Made by a program: the position numbers and the translations under genes. The notes beneath the pieces are model-generated. The model saw only the letters and a list, made by a program, of their open reading frames with translations. It ran no database searches and was not told the DNA's origin. From assembly GCA_000708835.1 (NCBI GenBank), contig DF237057.1:1-64000 (forward strand): a DNA stretch of 64,000 nt, written 5' to 3'. This stretch comes from Klebsormidium nitens. Lineage: Eukaryota; Streptophyta; Klebsormidiophyceae; Klebsormidiales; Klebsormidiaceae. Shown here piece after piece: positions 48,223 to 59,904 of this stretch; the first letter of the stretch is position 1, and each line of letters opens with the position of its first letter.

Positions 48223-51200
48223 ATGACAGTTTTGACGATGCCAAAATTCTGCATGTCTATGGTTTGGGTCTCAATTCAATTGTTCTTTGAAGCAAGTGTG
48301 CAGGAGAATCATCTTGCCAAGCTGAGCCTCTCTTCCTGCAGCCGTCCATTGGGCCTACTTTTCCTATTCTGTTTTTTGACTTTTGGGTCTACTCGTCTGC
48401 AGCAAGTGCGGTATGCACAAACGACTTCACGGACAGAGACACCAGGGCCATACCTGTTGACAAAGGTATCCAGGCCTGTGACCGCAGAGAAGATTGGCAG
48501 TGCTATAAGATCAGCAGAAGGACAGATCTCAGCAAAGGACGAGCTCTACGTGCATGATCGCGAGAAAACGGGCCACCTGGACAAATTGTCCGATGTGACA
48601 GAGTCAGAATTGAATTCCGACAAAGTGCTGTACGTGATCGCTGTTAAAGGCGAAGGTAGGCTGCTCACCGCTCACGTTTATTGCTGCGAAAACTATAGCT
48701 CGACCTATGGAAATGCTTCCGTTGTTAGAGCAATCCCAAGACAAGGTCCAGGGCTTTGATGTTACAGGGGTAACATAAAAAGACCCAAGACGGTGTTGAT
48801 GTAGCAGTTTTTGAGATAGGCGTTTACAGCAAAGAAGTCTCAATCACAGGCCTGAGCTTACTGAACCCAAGGGGCATATTTGTGTGTAGCCATTCCCAGC
48901 TTCTGTTTCCATGCGTCAAAAGATTTTGTGGTCAGCAAGTATGTGGCAGGGGGTTCGAGCCTGGCTTTGGAACTCGAAGTTTCGGCGTATGTAAGCTGGC
49001 CACCACAGTCTTTAGTTTCCAGCAGCAAGAAAGTGAAGCTGAGGCCCGAGTTTTAGAAGTTGGTGAAGCTGACTGAAGCATTCAATTCTTTGCAGACCGT
49101 CGTGATGCGATCGAGGCGCCGGCTTTCCGTTATGCACAGCACAGTCCCTCATCATACGACCACCGAACATGGCCAAGAGAGCAGGGTCTGAATAGAGCCA
49201 ACAACAGCCGTCGGACAGTCAATGGGCATGTCGTGGAGCCTATCTTCCTCTGCTATAGGCCCGCTTATGCTGCAGGCATGCCGGCCTCCTTAGGACATCA
49301 AGTGTTCGGTCATTTTGTTGACGATCTCAGCATAGACGAGTGGAACAAGCGCGATTGTGCATTTGTGAAGGATCTGTGCACGCGGAGCCTGCTGACGTAT
49401 TCTGACGAGGGCAGCCGCCAGGCAATGCTCGAAAAAATGTTCTCTCTGTATCTGAGCAGGGACTGCGGGCCTTACAAAGAGTTTTCAGGTGAGATGTTCC
49501 TCCTTCATATTTCGAACAACACTTTGCAGTCCTTAAATATGGCCAATATTCTGCTCCGTCAGTCTTCTTACAAGATTGAGAACAAGTTCTTTCCTTTGAA
49601 GAAGCTCAAGATCAAGCAAGGGTGGGTTACTGAGGTCTACAAACCTGTGCTTAGTGATACGCAACGAATGTCGAGCAGACTTTCTGATATCAGTGCTAGA
49701 CAAACAGCACGCACTGCAAGTATTGTTCTAATGCTCGTAGGCTGCTAGAATTAAGTCATTGTACTTCGGCTTGATCTTTCAGCAATGAAGTTGGTATCTG
49801 TCACCATGTGCTTCAATTAAGGTACTTCCTTGCTCAGATCTGCTAGTTTCCTGCTCCAAGAATGTGTGACTCGTCTTCTGCTCAGCGTTTGTTGTGTCAT
49901 TGCCTTGCAGACTCGCAGGCTGAAACAGTTGGCTTCATTGGCGTACGAGATAAGAAGACGCCAGCGTGCTACGCCATCTACGAGTACGAGAATGAGATTG
50001 GTGCTACAAATACGGACAAGTGGTTTCAGGGGCAAGCGTACCATCAACTATTCTGGAGGGAGTTCATGTCGTCCACGGCGTTCAACGGCAGCTCATGCCC
50101 CAGCTTCCTCATTGAAGTGTTGGGGCCCTATCTCAGGTTTCTACTCAACTCTCTTTTGAGACTTTTGAGATTGCGCGCTGTCGTTGTATGGGGCCCTACA
50201 ACTCGCTTAAGGAGGATGTTGCATGCTGTCTCTATTGTTCAGCATGTGCCAGGAAGGGCCCTGCAGACAGTTGGCCCGGTCTAGGGAGATTGCAAACTCG
50301 ACTGTAGTACTAGGAAAGCGCGCCCTTTCGTGGGCAACCGGCTTGTACTGCTTGAGAGATTGTTAATCTTGGAATCCTTACATTCGACAGTGTGTGCCCC
50401 AAGTTGCCCCGTAAACCTTTATCAACGTGATGCACAGGGGAGTCCAATTTTGTGGCACTGCTCCCTTGGGCCTGGATTTTGCAAGTATGCTAAATTGCAG
50501 CGTGTGTAAGAGCGCCTGCATTCAGTGTCGACTTTGACAGTCGTGGGTCTCTCCCTGTGGACTAAATTAATAGGCTGATATTACACTCTTGGTGAGTCAA
50601 CGGGTCTAAAGGGTCGGGCAGAACTCAAGGAAGTCTGGAAAGTTGTGTTTGTCAATCAGCTTATTGAGCTTCAGCTTCAGCTTTATGTTCTGAACCAGCT
50701 TACTGATCCTCCAATATCTTACCTCTCTTGTGTTTTCAGTCTGCCTCTGAGCCGCCGTTCAATGGTATGATATGCTTGTGTTGAGGGCCTTTTCCATGTT
50801 TCCTTTAAACGCAGGGTGAGCGCGATGATGCTGTTGGGCAACGGCGACGAGGCGAAGGTGCATTCCATGCCGCTGACCGAACATCTACTGCTGGCCGTGC
50901 TTCCGTACGAACAGCAGAAACTGCACCTGCTGCGTGTCATGTGCGCCCTCCGGAAGGGTATCGTTCGACTGGAGGTAGGTATTATGAACGTGACGTTTGC
51001 CCCTCAGCGCCGGCGAAAGCTATTGTTTGAGTTTGAGGATCGCTCTCTTTCTGGCGACCAAGCTGAGGGTAGACAGTACTGACGAGTCGCCACATGACTG
51101 AACCTCTGTATAAGACGGCTCCTACAGAAAGAATGAGACGGTCACGTCGATGGTGACATCCAGTCTCTAAACGATGGAACAGCCCTGTATTGCTCAATAC

Positions 51201-52718
51201 TGTGGGCTCCCGCTCTGGAGTTGCTGGCTGTGCTGGTATCTTCCTCAAATTGGTGGCTGTTGACTCCTTCGTGTCTTTCTGTGGAGGTTGCGCGAGACTC
51301 GTCGAACATTCAAAAGCTGTACCGTCGTTCGGCTTACTTCAGCTCCGAGCGAGTCGAAGCCCCCGTCTTAGTAGAGCGTGCAAACGGACCGGTCGGCAAA
51401 ACCCTTGAAAGTTTCCGGTGCTGTCTCTTTGCAGGAGTTTTACACGGGCTTGTATCAGAAGCCGAGAATCTCCGACCGGTTGCGTGGTCTCAAGATGTCG
51501 GCACCGTACCCGTTCTGGGATGGCGAGCTGGCTGACAGGTAACTTTCGCTTGCTCATGGTAGCTCGTGCTTATTTGTCATCGGATACTAGGATGAGTCGG
51601 TGATGTGAGTGCTGTTAGGTTCGAGCCTGGTCTGACTCTCCGATGGTGAAGGGTGAAGCGGAAACCCCGAAATTGTTGTAGAGGTGGAGTCATGGGCGAA
51701 CGCCATATTTACATCTACTCGAGGGCATGCGCTTATTGTCCTTGATCAGGGACTTTCTGGTCGACGGTTGCGTTCCGTCCCGCAAGGACTTATCCATAAT
51801 TCAGCTGGTTGCTACCGTGATCGTCCAGTCCACTTTTACGGCAGTGCCTCAGATTTAAAGTTTCCAATGCTATGATTCACTCGTGTCTTTCAGTCTGGCC
51901 TGCTAGTGTTCTTCCTCCTTGAAGCATCCTCTGCGGAGATGCTTAGGGTATCGAAACATACTCATCACTAGCTTGCAATGTGCTGCAATGAGCGGAGGTC
52001 TGACCTCGTGTACATGTTGGCATCGGATCGACCAGAACAATTAGCGGCGAAAGACAACGTGTATCCGGTGATGCTTTTGGAAGTTTATGTGTACTGCTCG
52101 ATTCGCTCTCTCTGCAGATTTGTGCCGGACCCTAATCAAAGCGACCCGTTGCGCAAGAAGCCGCTGCTCTACACTGGACGTTTGGATGGACGTCCGGTCG
52201 TCGTCAAGTTCACACAGCGCTACGGCCTCAAGGTGCATCTGCGGTGGGCGGCGGCTGGCTTTGCGCCCAACTTGCTGCCGGAGACCCGGAAACTGCCTGG
52301 CGGGTGGTACATGGTCGTGATGGACCTGCTCGTCCCCGAGGAGTGGGTGCCGTTGTGCGAGGTTTCTTCGGACCTTCAGGAGGGCGCTCGGGAATGGGCG
52401 CTCGCAACGCTGACAAAAGCGCATGACTTGGAGGTCGAACCAGAGGATGGGAGTGAGGAAGGGGCCAAGGGTGTCCATGGAGACATGCGCCACAACAATG
52501 TGATGGTCAACACGATGGACTCGAAGGTGATGTTTGTGGACTTCGATTGGGCGGGAGTGGCAGGCCGGCAGCGGTACCCGCCGTACATGAACCACGTCAA
52601 CATCGGTTGGCCGCAGGGTGCCGAGGACAACAGTGTCATGCAGCAGGCGCACGACACCGCGGCACTGAAGAAGGAAGGCTTGTCTCCGTCACACTATAAC
52701 TGGATACCAGCTGTATAG
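48223..52718 (+). CDS. Crinkler-type protein: header, PD-(D/E)XK-like nuclease and kinase-like domains, 6 exons
   Basis: Exons: 48223-48655, 49096-49488, 49911-50136, 50815-50974, 51435-51538, 52118-52718; phases agree, giving 638 residues. An in-frame TAG bounds the ATG, but the first 65 residues are doubtful because an acceptor-like tctgcag lies at about 48400. Residues about 75-143 look like the ubiquitin-like header (KVSRPVTAEKIGSAIRSAEG, KDELYVHD, KVLYVIAV). A nuclease-like part follows, with ETVGFIGVRD and YAIYEYENEIG then WFQGQAYHQLFW (281-324). The C-terminal domain has kinase motifs: VVVKF (K469), HGDMRHNNVMV (D561, N566) and FVDFDWAG (580-582). This nuclease-plus-kinase order is known from CR/Crinkler proteins of oomycetes, fungi and some algae and plants, where they are thought to act in conflict or stress signalling. 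The place expected to carry E-x-K reads E-Y-E, so nuclease activity is doubtful. Confidence 0.75.
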
Positions 52719-54271
52719 CCTCGACACGAACAGGTAGCCGATGGAGAACGCTAGGATCGATCATAGTCAAAAGTAGAGTGTCTAATTTTGCACGCAAAGT
52801 GACCATGCGGCGCTTCTCGTCTGATCAAAGAAGTCTTTGCAAAGCCGCACATAAATCATGCTAAGTTGCTTCAATTCATACTTCGAGCGTTCGTACTTCG
52901 AGCCGCCGACTCAATGACTATGGCTTCATTTCCGACATCTGATCGAGTCACCATTTCCGAGGCTCAGGCAAGGCTACGTGCTTTTATAATTGCTCATGCA
53001 CATGTGCAAGAAAGTATGGTGCTTTTTCACTTCAAGGACTCTAAGTTATAGGCTTGATCGAAGGTTCAGATGCCATGATGACGACAACGCCAGCCCGACC
53101 CACAATAGATAAATCCAGTGAGACCGGAAAACATCACCCATGCAACTGAGTGCAGCGGTTGACACACAACTTGATATGCGGCGTTCATGTCGAACTCATC
53201 ATTGCACGTTATAAGATTATATGAGATTGCTTATGCAGTGAAGATGTTTATGGTACGTCATTAAGTACGTTTAGTATGCCGCCCAGCCGCCACCATGAGC
53301 ATCTTGGATCAACTTGCACATGCTTGCTCCTTCTGTTAAGAATTAGTAGATTATCGTCCTAGGTGCTGATTGCTCACTAAACTCATGCATGTAAGTGCAC
53401 TTCCAGTATGTTGCAAATCTATAACCCCTTTTTAGGTGCTTTTGATTAGAGCTTCTGTAAGCTGCTGTATGGTTATGCCGCGCGCGTCATTTTGACGCCC
53501 TGGACTGTTCACAACGCTGTCTGATCTCATATCCAGTAATAATATTCTAAGCATGAAGATGAAGCTCTTAACTAGGTAATCAAGTGGAAGCATTTTGTAA
53601 TCCATTCGCCGAGTCCGCTCGCGGCACCCGCTGACGGGCGTGAAAAGCGCGACCAAACCCCTGCAGTGCGCGGCGCGCGTTTCCCCGGCCGCGCCCAGTG
53701 GTCCGAATTGCTCAACCAAACCCTGGGCGGCGCACACTCAAACGTATGCAGAGTACGACACCTTGGAAGTCCGGCTCGTTGTGCGCGAGCGCGCAGAGAC
53801 GCTGGCCCGCCTGCGGCGGGAAAGTAAGCGAATCAGAAGCAGCCTTTCAAAACGAGGTGTTCGGGTGCATCTACGTGACGTCACAGGGCGACTGCATAGC
53901 GCGGCCCTCTGCTGTTTTGTCGCCAGGGAGCGAGTGATGGCAGCCACTTTTCGACCACAGCAATGACAAGATCTCCTCGAAAAGTGTTCGAATCAGTAAT
54001 TGGACGCTTGAAGATCTACGTTTGGACACTGCGAAGGCAGGCTAATTACCTTGCTACGGAAATCCTGAGTCTGGCCGTTTAAAAAAGTTCGTTCTTTTCG
54101 ACTTGAGACGCAGCATCAAGTTTGTCCTTACCGTTCCTCGGACAAGCCCCTTACGAACGCAAACCACATCGATGCGAAAAAGAGTATGTGCAGTCGCTCA
54201 AAGACAACCGACCATCTACGGATTATTCTGTCTTTCTACTTCAGGAAGTGACGAGATTGAGAATGGAGCTC
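52719..54271. other. Intergenic between convergent genes
   Basis: About 1.55 kb between the Crinkler-type stop and the coiled-coil gene stop. It holds both 3' UTRs. The stretch at 53150-53450 is AT-rich. The frames at 53640-53966 (+) overlap one another and match nothing I recognise. No terminator-like or RNA structure was identified. Confidence 0.5.
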
Positions 54272-57200
54272 TCACCTGGCCTTGAGTCCCAGGTTGGAAG
54301 CGACTGTCTTCTCGTCGCGTTTCCCCGCGATGATCTTCTTCTCCAGGTTCGCCTCGAACTTCAACGCTTCTAGCCGATGGACCGCCTCCAGTTCCGTTCG
54401 GACGTTCCGGTAGCGCTGCGGACGGAACACGGATTCAGACGTCAGATGATGGCGCGCAGCTTGTATCTGGGTAGCGACGCGGGATGCGCTATATAGGTGC
54501 AAGCTTTCCAACGGTCTTCGCTGCTTCGAACAACTTCCGAAGACGACCAAATGTTCAACATTGCAAGGGTGAGCGAACGAAGGTTAACTCAAACTGCCCA
54601 TCTGACCCAGATCTTAACCCGCCCACTAACCTGTTCCCGCCGCTCCAGGTCAATAGTGCGCGCCTTGCGCAGCTCGTCGCGGCCGCGCGTCGCGCGCTGC
54701 ATGAGCGCCTCCATCTCGACCTGCTGGTGCGCGCTCAGCGTCTGTTCTCGCATGCCTAGTTCCGACTGCCACGCCGCTTCCGCCGCCTGGAGAATAGATA
54801 GGCGGAAACAGAGGTTACGGGTTTGGCCGGGTAAAAACGAGCAAGATGAAGATGAAGTCCTGGTGGGCGCTTATGTATGTTCTCGCACGCCTAGTTCCGA
54901 GTGCCATGCCGCTTCAGCGGCCTGGACGAAGCTTAAGGGCGAATCTGGAAGGGTTAAGTGATAACCGGGGTGGAACGACAACCAAGCAAACCCAAGGCCA
55001 AGAAGGGTATTGTGCGCGTCGAGCGTCTGTTCTCGCATGCCTAGTTTCGACTGCCACGCCGCTTCCGCCGCCTGAAAAACGAACATCCGGAAGTGTGAGG
55101 GGCAAGCACCAACTGGAGAACGACGACCGAGTAATCTCAAGCGCAGGAGAGGTAGGCTGGTAACTTTTCTCGCATGCCTATTTCTGTTCGCTAAGCAGCT
55201 TTCCGCCGCTTGGAGAAAACAACCGGGCAAAATATGAGTCAAGCAATATCGGTGCAATCGATTGCCGATAGGTGATTAGTTGCACGCTTGGATTCCACAG
55301 CTCCGACTGCCACGCCGTCTCCGCCTCTCGGGAAGCGGCTTTGAAGCTCCGTACCGTTCAAAGGCAAGTTCTTCTATCAATCTAAAGCGGATGAACGGAA
55401 ACTATGCACGGTTTGGCAAGAGTGTAGCAAAATCCTTCGTTTCAAAGACTTCGACGATGCTTTAAGGCTCAGACCCAGCAATGGCTCGCCGCGTCGCCGG
55501 CTAAGATATTTCACTCCGGTCGAGACGTCTGGGTTAGCAGACTCGACCGGGGTCTATTTACCGGGGCATTTGATGTGAAACAGAGTACACGGTTGAGACG
55601 TGGGTCAGCAGACTCGATTTGGGGCTAGATACCGGGGAACTTTCATACGAGTACAAGTACACGGTAGGCGCCCCCCGTCTGCTCACCCCGGCAGCCTTTT
55701 TGCAGCTACTGCCTGGGGGAAAAGGAACCCGGGCGAGTCAGGGAGCCCGGGACGTCTTCTTACGGTTGAGATGATAACTATCAAGAAACAGAGCGGATTC
55801 CGTTGCGGAAGGAGCGGATTCCGGCGACCAGACTCTCACCTGCAACTCTTGCCGCTCCAGCTTGTCCGCCAGCGACTTGACCTGTTCCGCTTCGTCGTAC
55901 TTCCCCTGCTTGCCCAAGGTGTGCTGCGAGCGGAAAGCGGAACGAGCGGAACGATCAGAGGCATGGAACGGACTTCAAGGTGACCGTATGAATGGGAGCG
56001 AAAATTATAATGTCAAAATGTAACACTGACACTACATGAATGAAGTCATGAAATTGCCGTCCACAATTTGAGTTTGACAGCATTCCAACCTGGCACGACA
56101 CTTCAAAGTTAGTCTTTCAACGGTCTCTAAGGCTGTGAAACTGCAAAGGATTATGTTTCATCCTGGCTTCGTGTTGAGCAGTGGTAAGAAAACCGAAAAG
56201 AATATCCCCCAAATCAAGATGGAACTGAAAACAAGTTGGATCGCCAGCTCCTTAAGAGACCTCCTAAACCTAAAGCTGCAATTGCGATCGCGTAAGGTTT
56301 TCCTAGAAGCTCTTCACCCGGGGTGAATCACCCCCCTTTCAAGACTCCTTTCTGTTCCTTTCTCTACGTTTCTCACCCCCGTCCCTGCAGGTTTCGAAGT
56401 TTTCCACCCCCCCTCACCTGGATTTTCCGTTGGTCCAGCAGCTTGACGCTCGGCTGGGGTTTGGTCGGCCGCCGGGTTTCGAAGTTGGCGCGCAGGAGCC
56501 GCGTCGCGTCTGCGTGCGCGTCGCGCAGTCGCGCCACCTGCTCCATCACCGACTCCTGGAACTGCGCCATCTTGTCGTCCCACAACTGCGGTTTGGAAGA
56601 AGGATTAACGGCGGTTAGCCTGGGTTAGAACCAGTGTAAAACGGGGTTTGAAGTGGGCCTGAATCTTAATTATCGGCTTAGGAAAGGCGAGGTGCCTGCT
56701 CCGTCACCGACTCCTGGAACTGCGCCATCTTGTCGTCCCACAACTGCGGTTTGGAAGAAGGGTAAAGCGCGGTTGAGATGGGTTTGAAGACCCAAAAACG
56801 GGGTTTGGAGTCGGGTTGAAGCCAATAACAGTGGCTTACGGAAGGCGCGCTGCCTGCTCCATTACCGAGTCCTGGAACTGCGCCATCTTGTCGTCTCACA
56901 ACTGCGGGTTGGAAGAAAGATCAAGGGCGATTGGGACAGATGAGAAGAGTGGTTTGAGTGGGGACGAAAAGAGTCTAGTACCCGCTTGTTGGCTCACAAA
57001 TGAATCAATCGTCGACTTTTGAAAGTGCGCTGTCTGCGCGTCCTGCAAGCGAGATGAAAAGAGTTACTTTGTGGTTGAAACGGGTTCGAATCGGGTCGGA
57101 AGGGTTCAAATTAGGCTCCCGAACGGGTCAAAGGCGTTGAACGGGGAATATGAAGAAGCGAGCGACCCGTTCTATTTTCGCTGCGCTGAAATCGCCGTTT

Positions 57201-59256
57201 CCGCGTGTCCACGCTCGGGATAAAAGAGCTAACTGCGGATAAGGCAGCGAGAGAAGCTGAAGGTTTTGTTCTTATAACAAGGCCCGCAGCCATTCAAAAA
57301 GGACAGCAGCAGGCGGTTGGTCTGCTTTCAACGAGACTCTTTGAAAACGCGCTACCCAACCGCACGCGCGCGCCATAAAAGAGTCTCAGTCCACGGGAGA
57401 TAGTACACTGAACGGCGTTTCCGAAGATGAACCGGCAATTCAGAATACGGTGGTCAAGGGATTATGTCGAAGAAGGTAGAAGCGGCCACGATATGGAGAC
57501 CTTGGTCAGAAAGGCCAGGTCGCGCTCGCAACCCGATGCTACATCTTTCAAAGGAAGACGTCTCCTCGGAGAAACTATTCAAACCCCAAAGTCTTTCAAG
57601 CTCATCCACCACCTCGGTAGTTTTCTCCACTTTCGCTCAGTCGGTCGCGCTTAGAAGCCGACGCTCAACTTTGACTTGTGGCCGTCACCCTCGAAGGAAG
57701 ATCTTTTCCCCCCCGAATCTTGGAAAGTTAGAGAAATTGTCAACCGACTGCTCGTCCCGGGCAGTTACCGCGTTGGTCTCCTCTACTTCCAATCAGTGAG
57801 TCGCGCTCAGAAGCCGATGCTCAAATTTTAAAGAAAGTTCTTTTCTTTTCCAAAATCTTGGAATGTCAGAAAAATGGTCAACTGACAGCTCGTCCCGGGC
57901 AGTCTTACCGCGTTGGTCTCCTCGACTTCCGCCCGGTAGGCCGCCTCAGCGTCGCCCAGCTCCTGCGTCTGGCGCTCGTCCATTGCTGCCATCCGTTTCG
58001 ACTCTTCGCCGACCTGTAGAAGATACATACACGGCGTAATTCAGCGCCCTCGCTTTGACGTACGGGTCTGATACTAAGACGGAAGTTTGTAAGCTTCACT
58101 GGTCTTTGGCCGCCTTTGGTTTGGATCTCGAGCTAGACTCAACAGACTTTGGCAAGTTTTTGTTTTAGCCCAACCTGATTCCGAGCCGGTGAATGAAGGA
58201 AACGGTGTTCGAGACGTGACACAGGAAGCCTCTACGGATCAGCGTGTCAAATTATATACTTTTCTAGTATCTAATGCTCCTTCGATTACAGATTAGTACG
58301 GCTTCATGGAGGTTCAGCATTGTTTTGGGTCGGTGCCTCGTTCAGTGTCCCGCTTGAAAGGTTCTGCCGGCTCACTTTGAGCTCCTGAATGCGCTTGGCG
58401 ATTCGGCTCGCCTCCTGGTAGTTACCCTCGTCCTCGTACATCTTGCGCTGCTCCTCCAGCTGTCGAAGCGTCGCCAGCAGCTGCACAGGCAAACAAGATT
58501 CGATTTCGGAAGAGTCTTCGCGCTTCTGACGAGAAGAGCAGACTGTCTTCCGGGTCCGTCAGTCTCGCGGAAGAGTTTGGGCTTATTCATGGAGCGCAAA
58601 CTTCGATGTAAGCAGCTGTCAAACTTCACGAATGCTTGAACTTTCGAGTTGCTCGGATCACGGTCCCTGCGAACGTTGAAAGAAGAGGTCGTAGTCGCCC
58701 TGAATAGAGAAAGGCACGACTGCTCGGTACAAAGACGAGTACCAATCGATGCAGGGTAGCTCTAGAGCTTGATACACAAACTCCTTCATCCTCGACTATG
58801 ACGTTAAGAACGTGACTAGGACATCTTAACCCTGGGAACAAATAGCTAACCTGCTCGTCGTCCGCCCCGGCCTCCCACGTGTCACTCATGACCGCCCTCC
58901 GGCTCAGGCTCTTCCGTCTACCGGGCGCTTTCCCCGGAGACTTTGGGCTGCGAGGCGAGGGCTCGGGGGATCCCCCTCGCGAGTAATCGACCGGGCGCGG
59001 GGACGAGGCGTAGTTGCGGTGCTCGAGATCGCGGGCGACTTGGAGAAAGTGATCGAAGGTGACCTTGCTCTCGGGGCTGCACGGAGGATCGCTTCTACAT
59101 TTTGAGGAACCGCATTTTATTTGCTTGAGATTCTGAACATACACATCCACCGGGGATTAAAAGTGCTGTGGCACTCACAGCACGACTTTCTGTCGGCTTA
59201 GCCGACGCTCTGCCTCCGTTGCTATTGTGATCCGTTGTTGTTCTTCTTGTAGCCAT
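54272..59256 (-). CDS. Conserved coiled-coil protein, possibly axonemal, about 8 exons
   Basis: Exons in transcript order: 59256-59179 (probable), about 59069-58851, 58480-58376, 58013-57909, 56585-56418, 55923-55840, 54786-54631, 54415-54272; about 352 residues. All junctions from exon 2 on are phase 0. The exon 1 to 2 acceptor is unsettled: the obvious tgcag at 59077 is in the wrong phase and the next AG at 59070 fits. After an N-terminal region (FDHFLQVARDLEHRNY, then a Ser/Pro/Arg stretch) the protein is helical: LRQLEEQRKMYEDEGNYQEA, AAMDERQTQELGDAEAAYRA, DDKMAQFQESVMEQVARLRD, GKYDEAEQVKSLADKLERQE, EMEALMQRATRGRDELRKAR and RYRNVRTELEAVHRLEALKF. The GKYDEA...ALMQR-RGRDE...RYRNV pattern recalls conserved coiled-coil proteins of flagellates; I cannot name it. 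Its introns hold three ghost arrays. Confidence 0.75.
54787..55340 (-). repeat. Four ghost copies of the start of the exon at 54631-54786
   Basis: The exon start (AAEAAWQSELGMREQTL) has upstream copies whose 5' ends lie at 54921, 55071, 55209 and about 55326 (spacings 135, 150, 138 and about 117). The first two read AAEAAWHSELGVREHT then stop, and AAEAAWQSKLGMREQTLDAH, both with an acceptor. The third and fourth are eroded. The order of decay increases away from the real exon. Confidence 0.9.
56586..56901 (-). repeat. Two ghost copies of the start of the exon at 56418-56585, period 158
   Basis: The exon start (LWDDKMAQFQESVMEQ) is copied upstream with 5' ends at 56743 and 56901, exactly 158 bp apart each time. 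The nearer copy reads LWDDKMAQFQESVTEQ behind an intact aaaccgcag acceptor. The farther has TGA in place of TGG at codon 2. The intron tail (gaagaag, gtttgaag-gg) is also repeated. A possible fourth, very eroded copy lies near 57030. Confidence 0.92.
57500..57908 (-). repeat. Ghost copies of the 3' end and donor of the exon at 57909-58013
   Basis: The exon end plus donor (forward ...gggcagtcttac|cgcgttggtctcc) is repeated at about 57757-57800 (gggcagttaccgcgttggtctcc) together with the flanking intron (gtcgcgct-agaagccgaygctcaa, then tcttggaa-gt-ag). At least one more decayed copy lies at about 57610-57650. The unit is about 140-145 bp. The copies lie on the donor side, downstream in the transcript. 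Confidence 0.85.
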
Positions 59257-59904
59257 TCTCATTGTCAGGCTAGCGTTATGTTATCGTGTTGTGAGAAATA
59301 TAACGTCGGTAGCTTCGACGTCGAGCAATGTGGGGGGTTTTCAAGGCCTCATCCAGCCCTCATCGAGCCCCACGACGTGGCTTTTGAGGCTGTCTTCTCT
59401 TGGGTCCCGAGCAAGGTCAAAAGCTGACTTGGTAAGAGGGTGAAACTGGAGGACATCAAAATCACACCCAGCCGTATTGCGCTTTGTCCGACCTTGAAAG
59501 AACAAAGTACGCGTCCTCAGTACCAGAAGCGATGACCAAGATCTACGCCTGCTTTACCACCGCTTCTTGCGAGACCTCGAGCTCCGAGCACGGCGCTTTG
59601 CCTCGTCGTTGCGGACTGCAATGTTGACACTAGCTCTTGTTCACGCCCGGATCACAAGAAAGCAGCGGACGTTATGTTTCTCATGAAGAGCCATTACAAA
59701 TAAGCTCTTTTTGTGACTTGCAATCAGGGCTAGGTTACCTGTTAATCGGATTCTCTTGTGGCACAGTACCTCCAAGGTGATTGCCCCAACGCCTTGAAGA
59801 AATAAGACCAAACACATTTTAAATGAAAAACTTATGCTTATTCCATGGATTGCCTTGGTAGCTTGAAGATAAAACATAAAAGACTGTACTAGAGGCAGAC
59901 TCAC
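59257..59904. other. Upstream of the coiled-coil gene, no clear gene
   Basis: About 650 bp. A block at about 59708-59785 (-) flanked by cttcaag and gtaacc could be a further exon of the EF-hand-like gene (a frame reads GVGAITLEVL, like an EF-hand loop end), but its phase does not join the exon at 59905-59993. Confidence 0.4.

Noticed and set aside
48950-51640. Two ggttcgagcctgg words resembling a tRNA T-arm (about 48952 and 51627)
   Set aside because: No acceptor stem, D-arm or anticodon arm at the right distances. I found no tRNA or rRNA gene in the window.
59708-59785. Possible third exon of the EF-hand-like gene (GVGAITLEVL)
   Set aside because: The acceptor phase does not match the exon ending at 59905; noted but not included in the model.
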